From Schlesneria paludicola DSM 18645 (GTDB lineage: Bacteria; Planctomycetota; Planctomycetia; Planctomycetales; Planctomycetaceae): 64,000 nt of DNA. A model generated the notes under the pieces. That model worked only from the letters and a program-made list of their open reading frames with translations. It did no database searches and was not told the origin of the DNA. The stretch covers positions 533,636 to 597,635 of the forward strand of contig NZ_JH636436.1 of the NCBI RefSeq assembly GCF_000255655.1, written 5' to 3'. Of the stretch, positions 36,528-44,511 are shown one piece after another; within the stretch, counting starts at the first letter, position 1; every line of letters starts with the position of its first letter. A program made the position numbers and the translations under genes.

Positions 36528-38228
36528 ATGGCTTCGGATCCCCATATCACAATCGAAAAACCGCAGAACGGTATCGCGGGGCTGAAGCATTTACGGCACG
36601 ATATTGTTTCCGGGATTGTCGTTTCTCTGGTTTCGTTGCCATTGTCTTCGGGAATCGCCATCGCCTCTGGCGTGCCGCCGATCGTGGGGTTGATCTCCGC
36701 AATCGTTGCGGGATTCATCTTCCCATTCATTGGCGGTGCCTACATGACCATCGCCGGTCCTGCTGCGGGACTAGCCCCGGCGATCATGGCGGTGATGATT
36801 TCGCTGGGCGGCGCAGGTGATGCCGATCATCTTGGGGAAGGGTATCACTTCCTGCTGGTGGTCATCTTTATCGTTGGGTGTCTGCAAGTCGTTCTCAGCC
36901 TGCTGAAGTTGGCGAGATTTGCCGCGATCATTCCCGTCACCGTTGTCGAGGGGATGCTGGCGTCGATCGGACTGCTGATCATCGTGAAGCAATTGCCCAA
37001 GTTTTTCGGCTTTACGGGCAAGGTTCATGCGCATGAATTTCTTGAGTTCGTTACGAGTGTACCGGAATACGCTCAGGGAATGACGACCAGGGTTTTCGCC
37101 GTGGCGCTGTCCAGTCTTGTACTCTTATTTGTGCTGGGGTCTTTCAAAAAAGTCCGGCTGCTGCAAGTGGTTCCGCCGCAACTTGTCGCCGTGGTTTTCG
37201 GGGTCATTCTTGGTCAGTTTCTGAATCTTGGCGAATTGGGCCCTGGATTCATGATCAAACTGCCCGAGAATCCCTTTCATGGAATTCAATCGCCAGATTT
37301 CGGTGAACTTCTTGCACGTAGCGATCTCTGGCAGGCCGCGATTGTCGCTGTGGTGATGCTGACGATGATCGATGGTGTGGAGTCATTGGCGACGGCGATG
37401 GCCATCGATCGAATTGATCCCTTTCATCGCAAGTCGGATGCGAATCGCGTGTTGCTGGCCATGGGGGTCGCGAACGTCGCCTCAAGTCTTGTCGGTGGTT
37501 TGACCATCATTCCAGGTGGCGTGAAGAGCAAAGCGAATATCGCGGCCGGCGGTCGGACTCTCTGGGCAAACTTTACCAACGCGGTCTGCCTGGTGATTTA
37601 TCTTCTTGTTGGGGCTGCCTGGATCAACATGATTCCACTGGCCGTTTTGGCATCGGTTCTGATTTACACAGGTTGGAAGATGTGCGAACCACTGGTCTGG
37701 CGGCACGTGGCGCATATTGGCAAAGAACAGGTTGTGATCTTCTCATTTACGATCGCGGTGACCTTGCTGACCGATCTGCTGATTGGAATCGCGGCGGGTG
37801 TCCTGGCCAACTTCTTTCTCAGTGCTCTGTTCTGCCGTCACGCCATCGCGACGGCCCAGTCCGTGGGCGTCAAAGACCTGTCCTTACGAAGGTGTCTGAG
37901 CGATTTCTTTCGAAACCCGGTCTTCAAACGCGAGTATGCCGATCACGTGTATCACATGTACGTTGACAAGCCACTGGTCTGTTTCAATGCCATGCACTTG
38001 TCTGAGGAACTCGACGAGATTCCATCCGATGTCAAGTCCGTTCAAGTCCATCTGGAAGAACGAGTCATACTGGTCGATCACACCGCAGCCGAGAATTTGA
38101 TGCATGCGATTAAAGAGTATTCCCATTCGAACGTTCCGATTGAAATTGTTGGCCTGGAACGCCTCGATTGTCTTTCTCACTATGACGCCTGTGTGCGCGT
38201 GGCGACACCGGTGATCCAGTCCGCGTAA
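36528..38228 (+). CDS. SulP-family anion transporter (sulfate or bicarbonate) with STAS domain
   Basis: A 566-residue transporter with about 12-14 membrane segments (about 15-440) and a C-terminal STAS domain (about 455-555, DKPLVCFNAMHL... VILVDHTAAENLMHAI). Family landmarks are VSLPLSSGIAIASGVPPIVGLISAI, the FPFIGGAYMTIAGPAAGLAPAI motif, and GGLTIIPGGVKSKANIAAGG. SulP members carry sulfate or, as in cyanobacterial BicA, bicarbonate. An SbtA-type bicarbonate transporter nearby favours bicarbonate, but this is inference. It is cotranscribed with small membrane proteins on both sides (14 and about 50 bases). Confidence 0.92.
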   Translation: MASDPHITIEKPQNGIAGLKHLRHDIVSGIVVSLVSLPLSSGIAIASGVPPIVGLISAIVAGFIFPFIGGAYMTIAGPAAGLAPAIMAVMISLGGAGDADHLGEGYHFLLVVIFIVGCLQVVLSLLKLARFAAIIPVTVVEGMLASIGLLIIVKQLPKFFGFTGKVHAHEFLEFVTSVPEYAQGMTTRVFAVALSSLVLLFVLGSFKKVRLLQVVPPQLVAVVFGVILGQFLNLGELGPGFMIKLPENPFHGIQSPDFGELLARSDLWQAAIVAVVMLTMIDGVESLATAMAIDRIDPFHRKSDANRVLLAMGVANVASSLVGGLTIIPGGVKSKANIAAGGRTLWANFTNAVCLVIYLLVGAAWINMIPLAVLASVLIYTGWKMCEPLVWRHVAHIGKEQVVIFSFTIAVTLLTDLLIGIAAGVLANFFLSALFCRHAIATAQSVGVKDLSLRRCLSDFFRNPVFKREYADHVYHMYVDKPLVCFNAMHLSEELDEIPSDVKSVQVHLEERVILVDHTAAENLMHAIKEYSHSNVPIEIVGLERLDCLSHYDACVRVATPVIQSA

Positions 38229-38277
38229 AGAAAACGCCGTGAACTTGCGGTCGATCTTGAATAAAGGATTTCCGAAG

Positions 38278-38592
38278 ATGCATCCGTCGCGTATGTCGAA
38301 CTTTCAGTCGTCGTTGTGCCCTGTTGCCATGAGCTGTTATTCCGCCTCGGGGTGCGCGGCAATTGGAGCGTTGTTTGGTCTGGCAAGTAGCCATTTTCCC
38401 GCCGTCGGATTTGCTGCGATCGCCGGAGCCTATTTGATCGCCGGGTTGGTGGATCAATTTGTGGTTGTGCCGCTTCAGCGACGTGAGTCCATATTGCCCA
38501 TGCATCCTGCCGCATCGGGAGCTGAGAATCTCGTAGCAGAGGCTGTGATCACCGTCACCCGCCCTCGAGATTTGGCGACCTCGACGCACTAG
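38278..38592 (+). CDS. Small two-helix membrane protein after SulP
   Basis: A 104-residue protein with two hydrophobic stretches (about 12-37 and 41-66) joined by a short SSHFPAVG turn, and a polar tail. The tail contains ASGAENLVAEAV-x3-RP. This recalls ASAENLYGEQIARP in the protein encoded at 41525, so I see it as a distant third member of the same small family. The ATG at 38278 has AAGGA nine bases upstream; an in-frame GTG at 38239 is possible. Cys14, Cys20 and Cys26 lie in or near the first helix. Function unknown. Confidence 0.65.
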   Translation: MHPSRMSNFQSSLCPVAMSCYSASGCAAIGALFGLASSHFPAVGFAAIAGAYLIAGLVDQFVVVPLQRRESILPMHPAASGAENLVAEAVITVTRPRDLATSTH

Positions 38593-38638
38593 CGGCACTG
38601 TCGTTCTGACCTGACCGACCTTGAGAAGTCGTCCGCAG

Positions 38639-38663
38639 ACTCATTGGCCTGCCCGCAATGAGT
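38639..38663 (+). terminator. Hairpin after the SulP gene cluster
   Basis: ACTCATTG-GCCTGCCCG-CAATGAGT, an 8-bp stem about 45 bases past the last stop of the SulP cluster. There is no T run; support is moderate. Confidence 0.35.
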
Positions 38664-38835
38664 TGTCAATTCAGGTTTGAAGGTTCACGAGCGGCACCAC
38701 GACATGACAATGAGTGGTTTTAGCAGCTTAACGAATTAAGGGGGCAGGCAGCCGGGGTCTCGCAATGTTGTGCGCTTTCGAATCGTTGAAGAGCCAGTTC
38801 CTCGATCTCAACAGGCTGTAAGGCGTATTCTCGAT

Positions 38836-39387
38836 TCATAATTTGACGACACACTCGTAGCCTGTGTCCGTATTACTTAGATGGTGCTGCTGAAATCCGC
38901 GCAATGGGCATTTAGCGCAATCGAGAATGTGTCGATTCAGGACCTCGTGGCGTGCCACTTCATCTCTCAATAACAAAGCAACAATCTCAATAAAATCCTC
39001 TGCGTATCGAGAAAAACGGTCTCGATCTTGTGTTGGATGAAAAACGATGAAATGAGATGCTTGAGAAAATGGCGACGGTTGTTGAGGGCTCTTAGAAATC
39101 AGAATGAGGGACTGGATGCCTGCATTGCTTAAATGGGGCTTCATACCGTGCGATGATCGCATCAAATCGGAGTGAATGTACTGATCGTGAAGTTCGCGCA
39201 TCAGCCAGTGGAGCTCCACTGGCTGATGACATTTAAAGGCCTGTTTTATGGCGTTTTCGTTAACTTCAATGTTGACCTGTGATTGACCTTGGGTGACGAT
39301 TTCGACAGGCTTGTTGTGAAGGTGCGTGAACTTTGACGACTCAATTAAAAGTCGGTAAGCAATAGGCTCTCCGCCGTTGACCGCGCC
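38836..39387 (-). pseudogene. Start-less coding frame, possible 5'-truncated gene
   Basis: A 183-codon open frame on the minus strand reads like protein throughout (VNGGEPIAYRLLIESSKF near the beginning; DFIEIVALLLRDEVARHE and ILDCAKCPLRGF near the end). It begins directly after an in-frame stop and has no ATG/GTG near that point. The first candidates are GTG at 39219 and ATG at 39201. Codon choice is more A/T-rich than in neighbours, which suggests recent acquisition. It may be a truncated gene or use a non-standard start. I do not recognise the family. Confidence 0.4.
39199..39228. repeat. Perfect 30-bp palindrome
   Basis: Two 15-base arms meet at GAGCTC (39211-39216): the left arm is CATCAGCCAGTGGAG and the right arm is its exact reverse complement. 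It lies inside the start-less frame, where it encodes HQPVELHWLM. It could be a protein-binding site, a stem-loop or a chance coding palindrome. Confidence 0.7.
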
Positions 39388-39741
39388 TCATGATTGATCT
39401 ATTTCAGAGGGACTTCAATCAGTTCCCTTGATCAATGCGTGCCGTAGGATGCGGCAAATACGATGCGCATTTTTAAGGCATCGTCTGGCGATCAGGGGAA
39501 GACATTGTGTGGGTCTCCCCAAAGATCTTGTTGCTCGGTGTGATGACTAAGTCAAATCTTAGAAAGCACTTGCCGGTAGCTGGTGATGTTGGGTTCGTCA
39601 CACGCTTCAGCAATTAAGCTGAAGTTTCTGACAGCAGCCAACTTCGGCACGCCCACTGCGTCCCGAGGCTCTGATCTAGCTCGCTACTCTTCGTGAGTGG
39701 TGAGTCAGGTTTTCTTTTTCAACGCTCAGGAGAAAATCGCC
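39388..39741. other. Leader region of the SbtA-type gene with hairpins
   Basis: No gene is supported. Two foldbacks are visible: GGGGAAGAC...GTCTCCCC (about 39496-39521, imperfect) and CTTCAGC-AATTAA-GCTGAAG (39605-39624) followed by TTTCTG. They lie upstream of the transporter gene and could form a regulated leader or a terminator for an unseen transcript. Confidence 0.4.
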
Positions 39742-41169
39742 GTGCTGAACGAATTCATCCACAATTTCACCCATAACCTGTTCAAGCCACTGTTGCTGTT
39801 TTTCTACGCGGGATTCCTGATCCCCATCCTGCATGTGAAATTGGAATTCCCCAAGGCGGTCTATCAGGGGCTCACGATTTATCTGCTGCTTTCGATCGGC
39901 TGGAAGGGTGGGGAAGAGCTCGCTGGTCTTGAACCGCATCTGTACGCACAGGCGGCGGGCTTCATGCTGATCGGAGCACTGACAAACTTCGTGATCGGAA
40001 TCGCCGCATACGTCATTCTGCGTTGGACGACAAAGCTCCGTAAAATCGATGCTGCGACGGTCGCCGGTTATTATGGCTCGGATTCGGCGGGAACGTTCGT
40101 CACGTGCACGGGTGTGTTGGCGGCCGCTCATATTGCCTACGCCCCTTATATGCCAGTCATGCTGGCCATCATGGAAATTCCAGGCTGTCTGGTGGCTCTG
40201 TATCTCATCGCTAAGATGCGTCAAGCCGGAATGGACGCTGCCGGGAACATGCCCGGCGAATTGGGTTACAACCGGTTCCGCCAGGCGATGGTCGCTGCTC
40301 CGCGACATCTCGGCGAAACGGCCGAGACGGAACATGCCGACGAGCATGAAGACGAACTTGAAGAAGAAATGGCCACGGTCGGGGCAGGGCACAAAGTTGT
40401 CGCCTCACGCTCGCAAGGTGGTTCGACGATCACGAAGTCAACCGGTGGAAGCTCAGGTCGCGGTGGAGCAAATCATCACGGGGGCAGCTATGGGGCAGAT
40501 GCGTCCGGATCAGATTACCAGGCTGACGAGGCGGAAGCTCATCTGGCTCTGCAGCAAGTGAATCTCGATCCGCAAGATCTTCCGGTCAAGAAGGGCAGCG
40601 CGTTCATGAATAAAGAAACACTGCATGAAGTGTTTCTGAATCCAGGCATCTTCCTGTTGTTCGGTGGAATTGCGATCGGCTTTATCTCGCGATTGCAAGG
40701 CGAGTCCGTCACGAAAACGGACGACGCGTTGTTCGTGAATTTGTTCCACGGGTTGTTGTGCGTCTTCTTGTTGGAAATGGGAATGACGGCCTCGAAGAAG
40801 CTGAAGGATTTGGGTGACGCGGGCTGGCAGTTCGTGGCCTTCGCGCTGATTGCTCCGAATGTCTTCGCGACGGCGGGAATGCTGATTGCCCATGCATACA
40901 GCATGTTCCTGGGGCAACCTTTTGACGTGGGAACGTATGTACTGTTCGCGGTGCTGTGTGGCGCCTCGTCTTACATTGCTGTGCCGGCGGTGCAGCGACT
41001 GGCCATTCCCGAGGCCAGCCCGACGTTGCCGTTGGCGGCGTCGCTGGGCGTGACTTTCAGCTACAACGTGACGGTCGGAATTCCGGTCTACATCATGATT
41101 GCGACGATTCTGACAAAAATGGCACCAGTTGCCGCCGCGGCTGCGGCCGTCCACACTGCCAGCCTGTAA
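39742..41169 (+). CDS. sbtA: SbtA-type sodium-dependent bicarbonate transporter with long central loop
   Basis: A 475-residue membrane protein of the DUF897/SbtA family. It has two repeats of about five helices each: N-terminal half about 15-160 (KPLLLFFYAGFLIPIL, GYYGSDSAGTFVTCTGVL) and C-terminal half about 295-465 (NPGIFLLFGGIAIGF, LFHGLLCVFLLEMGMTA, CGASSYIAVPAVQRLAIPEASP, LGVTFSYNVTVGIPVY). Cyanobacterial SbtA imports bicarbonate with sodium and is ~370 residues. Here a loop of ~130 residues (160-290) is much longer, with an acidic stretch (192-210) and a Gly/Ser/His-rich stretch (225-260). The GTG at 39742 follows CAGGAGAAAA; an in-frame GTG at 39697 is weaker. Confidence 0.9.
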   Translation: MLNEFIHNFTHNLFKPLLLFFYAGFLIPILHVKLEFPKAVYQGLTIYLLLSIGWKGGEELAGLEPHLYAQAAGFMLIGALTNFVIGIAAYVILRWTTKLRKIDAATVAGYYGSDSAGTFVTCTGVLAAAHIAYAPYMPVMLAIMEIPGCLVALYLIAKMRQAGMDAAGNMPGELGYNRFRQAMVAAPRHLGETAETEHADEHEDELEEEMATVGAGHKVVASRSQGGSTITKSTGGSSGRGGANHHGGSYGADASGSDYQADEAEAHLALQQVNLDPQDLPVKKGSAFMNKETLHEVFLNPGIFLLFGGIAIGFISRLQGESVTKTDDALFVNLFHGLLCVFLLEMGMTASKKLKDLGDAGWQFVAFALIAPNVFATAGMLIAHAYSMFLGQPFDVGTYVLFAVLCGASSYIAVPAVQRLAIPEASPTLPLAASLGVTFSYNVTVGIPVYIMIATILTKMAPVAAAAAAVHTASL

Positions 41170-41203
41170 GGATCCCCTTACTTTCGTGACGAAAGATTGG
41201 ATG

Positions 41204-41238
41204 GAGCATCAGACGGAACGTGTTTTTGTCTGATGCTC
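41204..41238 (+). terminator. Hairpin after the SbtA-type gene
   Basis: GAGCATCAGAC pairs with GTCTGATGCTC (11 bp, 13-base loop rich in T), 35 bases past the stop. No T run follows, so termination may be partial and allow read-through into the downstream small gene. Confidence 0.5.
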
Positions 41239-41524
41239 GCTTACACGAGGCATTCATGATGCCGGATCGATTTGGCTGCTTGGCCGTCTGTTGACGTCAG
41301 GGGGCTCGATCTGCGTCTGAATGGATTTCTCGAGGTTCGATGGAGCACATGGCACAGTCGCTTTGTCCAGACTGGGACTCGAACATCGCCCGCATGCTCG
41401 TTGGCCAGCACGCGGCGAGTTCATCAATGTGTCGATTCCGGCTTGGAGCTTCACCAGGTGTGAAGTTCCGCTGAATTCTGGGATTTCAGCAGACGATTTC
41501 GCCAAGGGATGCAAGGATTACGAA
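41239..41524. other. Intergenic region before the last small membrane protein gene
   Basis: About 285 bases with no supported gene. The open frame of the downstream gene extends back through it to 41321 but without coding character. Confidence 0.4.
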
Positions 41525-41875
41525 ATGCCGAAGGTGACGAATTCTCTCAAGTCAATCACGCAGAATCCGGCGAGCCGAATGGCTTTTGCCGTCGCCATTT
41601 GTGCGTTGTCGGCGGCTGGCCTGGGTGCGATCATCAATCATTGGATGACCGGCTGGATGGCGGTCGGTGGCATGGTCGGTGTCGGCCTGTTTTACCTTGC
41701 CATCGGTATTCTCAATCTGGGTCGCGGCGAGCCGGACAACGAAGGCGACGCCTCGTTGAACATCAGTCAGCGACATGCGAGCGCCGAGAATCTTTACGGC
41801 GAGCAGATCGCTCGCCCGCAACTGAATGTCGTCCCACAGTCTGGTCCCGATCAGAACCCGTCAAAAGACGGTTGA
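41525..41875 (+). CDS. Small two-helix membrane protein, paralogue of 36163-36513
   Basis: A 116-residue protein of exactly the same length as its paralogue at 36163. The hydrophobic helices (about 19-38, 43-64) and the NHWMTGWMAVGGM turn align position by position. The polar tail contains SAENLYGEQIARPQLNVVPQ. AAGGATTACGAA precedes the ATG, a good ribosome site. It lies ~355 bases after the SbtA-type gene in the same direction. A conserved pair flanking two bicarbonate-type transporters suggests a shared accessory role; function unknown. Confidence 0.78.
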   Translation: MPKVTNSLKSITQNPASRMAFAVAICALSAAGLGAIINHWMTGWMAVGGMVGVGLFYLAIGILNLGRGEPDNEGDASLNISQRHASAENLYGEQIARPQLNVVPQSGPDQNPSKDG

Positions 41876-41891
41876 TCGGTGGGGGATCCCA

Positions 41892-41984
41892 CTGTGTCTC
41901 CGTGCGTTCCGCATCGCCAACGTGTCATTAGGCGTGCGGAAAACGCCCACGTGGACCTCGTGAAGAAGGTCGAGATTTCGGAGA
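41892..41984. repeat. Imperfect inverted repeat, dispersed-repeat copy
   Basis: CTGTGTCTCCG at the left pairs with CGGAGACGCAG at the right, and GCGTTCCGCA pairs with TGCGGAAAACGC inside. The outer motif CTGTGTCTCCGTGC recurs in the opposite orientation at 48670-48683. It lies between the convergent small-membrane-protein gene and the DUF59 gene and may help terminate both. Confidence 0.6.
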
Positions 41985-42003
41985 CGCAGAGAAAAAAAGA
42001 CGG

Positions 42004-42546
42004 TTAAAAAATGCCGAGTTGGTCGCGGGCTTCGTCCGTCATTCGATCTGGAGTCCAGGGTGGCGACATGGTCAGCTTGATCTCTGCCGTTTCGACACCG
42101 GCTAGCTTCTCAAGTGACATCTTGGCCTGCGAAATGATCTGCGGGCCGGCCGGACAGGCAGGGCTGGTCAGTGTCATTTCGACCAGCACTTTTTTGTCCG
42201 TCTGATTGATCGAATAGACCAGTCCCAGATCGACGATGTTGATCATCAGTTCGGGATCGATCACTTCGCGCAGTGCATCGATCAACGCCGTGTCATCAGG
42301 TGGCGTTGCATCCCCAGTTGAGGCCGTCTCACCAGCAGATCCTTCTGTCGTTGTCCCCGCGTCGACGGACGACGCACTGACTGCCGACTCGACCGGAACT
42401 GACGGGGCCGGAATCGTGGCTGTATCAGAGCAGCAACCACTCGATGACTTGGATTCCGTCGCGACCGGCAGTTTTTCGGAGGCGGGTGTTTCGGAACAGC
42501 AACCGGAAGCGGGGGCGATTGGTAACGAGCCTGTTTCTGTTGTCAT
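42004..42546 (-). CDS. SufT-like DUF59 protein with Cys-containing N-terminal tail
   Basis: A 180-residue protein. The C-terminal ~95 residues are a DUF59/MIP18 domain (ALREVIDPELMINIVDLGLVY, VEMTLTSPACPAGPQII, TMSPPWTPDRM), the Fe-S cluster maturation factor type that helps pass clusters to apo-proteins; the conserved Cys is in SPACPAG. The first ~85 residues are Ser/Thr/Ala-rich and probably disordered, but carry a duplicated GCCSE/GCCSD motif. The gene overlaps the Rieske gene by four bases (ATGA), which implies coupled translation. It is the last gene of the SUF operon. Confidence 0.9.
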   Translation of the reverse strand: MTTETGSLPIAPASGCCSETPASEKLPVATESKSSSGCCSDTATIPAPSVPVESAVSASSVDAGTTTEGSAGETASTGDATPPDDTALIDALREVIDPELMINIVDLGLVYSINQTDKKVLVEMTLTSPACPAGPQIISQAKMSLEKLAGVETAEIKLTMSPPWTPDRMTDEARDQLGIF

Positions 42547-42857
42547 GACTGGGACCTTACGAAAATTTCGTCACCGCGAACTTGGACTTCAAAAACGGTG
42601 ATCGGTTCAATGGCGGGCATGCACAGCGGTCGACCGGTGCGCAGATCAAAGCGTGCCCCGTGGCGGGGACAGGTGATCGCGCAATTCTCGACAGGACCAT
42701 TTGTCAACGGTTGCCCATCGTGCGAACAGACGTCTTCGATTGCGAAGAATTCGTCTCCGATTCGGACCAGTAGCGAGGGGATATCGTCGACCAGAATCGA
42801 CAGACGGCCACCAGGCTGAATCTCGCTCACCGCCGCAACACGTTCAAATTCTGACAT
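42543..42857 (-). CDS. Rieske-type [2Fe-2S] ferredoxin
   Basis: A 104-residue single-domain protein with the Rieske ligands C-x-H (Cys44, His46 in DVCSHDGQPL) and C-x2-H (Cys63, His66 in ITCPRHGARF). It is the soluble non-haem ferredoxin form. Such genes occur in SUF operons, where the protein is probably a client or electron donor. It lies ~64 bases after sufD and overlaps the DUF59 gene at its end. Confidence 0.95.
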   Translation of the reverse strand: MSEFERVAAVSEIQPGGRLSILVDDIPSLLVRIGDEFFAIEDVCSHDGQPLTNGPVENCAITCPRHGARFDLRTGRPLCMPAIEPITVFEVQVRGDEIFVRSQS

Positions 42858-42921
42858 AAAGGCAATTTCTTATCGGAACAATCAAAGGATCTGGAACAGT
42901 GGGGCGTCTCGGGGGCGTCAA

Positions 42922-44262
42922 CTATTCGCCGCCGATACCCAGCTTGCGTTCGACGGCCTGGCCGAGCGTCTCGCGGACAATCTCAATCGGAATCCGGTCG
43001 TAAACTCGCTGGAAGAATCCTTCGACGATCATATGCATGGCTTCCGTCCGATTCAGTCCGCGGCACATGCAGTAGAAAAGTTGTTCTTCGTCGACACGCC
43101 CACAGGTTGCACCGTGTGTGCAGCGAACGTCATCGGCCTCGATTTCCAGGCCCGGGATCGCGTCCGCGCGACATTCATCGCTCATCAACAAGCTGTCATT
43201 CCGCTGATAGCCGTCCGTTTTTTGAGCGTCCACGGCGACCTTGATCATCCCGCGCCAGATGCAGCGGGCTTTGTCACGAACAACGTCTTTGTAAAGTAAG
43301 TCGCTACGTGTGTTCGGAGCGTTATGAGTCTGCTGCGTGTAGTAGGAAATGACTTGGCGCTCTGTTGCGAACGTTACGCCATTCACTTCGGCCGAGGCAC
43401 CCTTGCCGTCCAGGAACACGTCTTGATGGACATGCGCCAGTTTGGCCCCTAATGCGCCTGCAGTCCATTGGAGCGAAGCGTCGGCCTCGACACGACCAAC
43501 CTGATGCGCAAAGTGCCAGACTTTCTCGTTCCAGTTTTGAAGCTGGACATATCGCAAGTTCGACCGTGGCGCCAGCAGCAACTCGATAGCGCCGACGTGG
43601 AGTCCGGTGGTGCTTAGCGATGCGGAGGACGTCTCTTCGAGCAGCGTCGCCGAAGCGCCTTCTTCGAGGATGATCAGGGTGTGGCTGAAATCGGCAACGC
43701 CATCGGCGGCCAGTCCAATCAGGCTGTACAGCGGTTCGGTCACTTGCACGTTGCGTGGAACATACAGGACTGTGCCACCCGTCCAGAATGCGGCGTGCCA
43801 AGCCGCGAATCGGTCTGCGTCTGGTTTGACTGCCTTTGTCAGGAGGTGCGGCCTGAGCACATCGCCATGACTACGGACAAGATCGCTCAGGTTCCCGAAC
43901 AGTACACCCTTCTGCGCCCATTTTTCGTCGAGCGTCGAACGGTTGCAGACGCCATCGACATGTGAAACGACGCCTGCAAATTCGGCTCGGTCGGCCAGCA
44001 GCGTACCGAATGCCGCGCTCGACTTGGCGGATTCATCCGCTTGAGCCGCGACGGGAAGCGAGAACTTCTCGGGACGAAAGGCGCGAATGTCGACGCGTTT
44101 CCACTCTTCGGGATCGAGTTCGGTGACCAGTAGTTCACGGTAGGTCTCGAATGCCGCACGTCGCTGGTCTGTGACCCACGCGGGTTCAGAACGCGTGGCG
44201 AGGAACTGCTCGAACGCAGTCGCGTCAAAGGAAGTCGTTCGGAGAGTGGATGCAGTCAACAT
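42922..44262 (-). CDS. sufD: Fe-S cluster assembly scaffold protein SufD
   Basis: A 446-residue SufD. The right-handed beta-helix core reads GGTVLYVPRNVQVTEPL, FSHTLIILEEGASATLLEETSS, HVGAIELLLAPRSNLRYVQLQNW. The C-terminal block has DECRADAIPGLEIEADDVRCTHGATCGRVDEEQLFYCMCRGLNRTEA, including the conserved His-Gly-Ala-T region. SufD pairs with SufB in the SufBC2D complex. The ATG at 44262 is chosen over non-coding codons to 44415. A 14-bp inverted repeat lies in the 250-base gap after sufB. Confidence 0.95.
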   Translation of the reverse strand: MLTASTLRTTSFDATAFEQFLATRSEPAWVTDQRRAAFETYRELLVTELDPEEWKRVDIRAFRPEKFSLPVAAQADESAKSSAAFGTLLADRAEFAGVVSHVDGVCNRSTLDEKWAQKGVLFGNLSDLVRSHGDVLRPHLLTKAVKPDADRFAAWHAAFWTGGTVLYVPRNVQVTEPLYSLIGLAADGVADFSHTLIILEEGASATLLEETSSASLSTTGLHVGAIELLLAPRSNLRYVQLQNWNEKVWHFAHQVGRVEADASLQWTAGALGAKLAHVHQDVFLDGKGASAEVNGVTFATERQVISYYTQQTHNAPNTRSDLLYKDVVRDKARCIWRGMIKVAVDAQKTDGYQRNDSLLMSDECRADAIPGLEIEADDVRCTHGATCGRVDEEQLFYCMCRGLNRTEAMHMIVEGFFQRVYDRIPIEIVRETLGQAVERKLGIGGE

Positions 44263-44445
44263 GGGTCCAGAATTTTTCAGTGTTTGAAAATAGAATGCAA
44301 TTGATGGTGACGGAAGAATCGGATGACGTCTCGGCCGCAATGGACTACGTGATCGTGTTGCTCGAAATCGCAATGGGTTCCCGCGGGCATTGCCACACGG
44401 CAACTCAAGACGCATTCGTCAATCAAGAATCGACCGCCGATGGTC

Positions 44446-44488
44446 TGTACTCGGACGTTCCACATGGCTTGCGAAACGTCCGAGTACA
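44446..44488 (-). promoter_or_regulatory. Strong inverted repeat between sufB and sufD
   Basis: TGTACTCGGACGTT (44446-44459) pairs perfectly with AACGTCCGAGTACA (44475-44488), a 14-bp stem with a 15-base loop. It lies between the sufB stop and the sufD start, with no T run on the transcribed side. It may protect the upstream mRNA or reduce sufD expression relative to sufCB. Confidence 0.6.
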
Positions 44489-44511
44489 CAAGAGTCAATC
44501 CATGTCGGGAA

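Noticed and set aside
36528-38228. SulP as a certain sulfate permease
   Set aside because: The SulP family transports sulfate or bicarbonate; sequence alone does not settle it, and neighbouring SbtA favours bicarbonate. I left substrate open.
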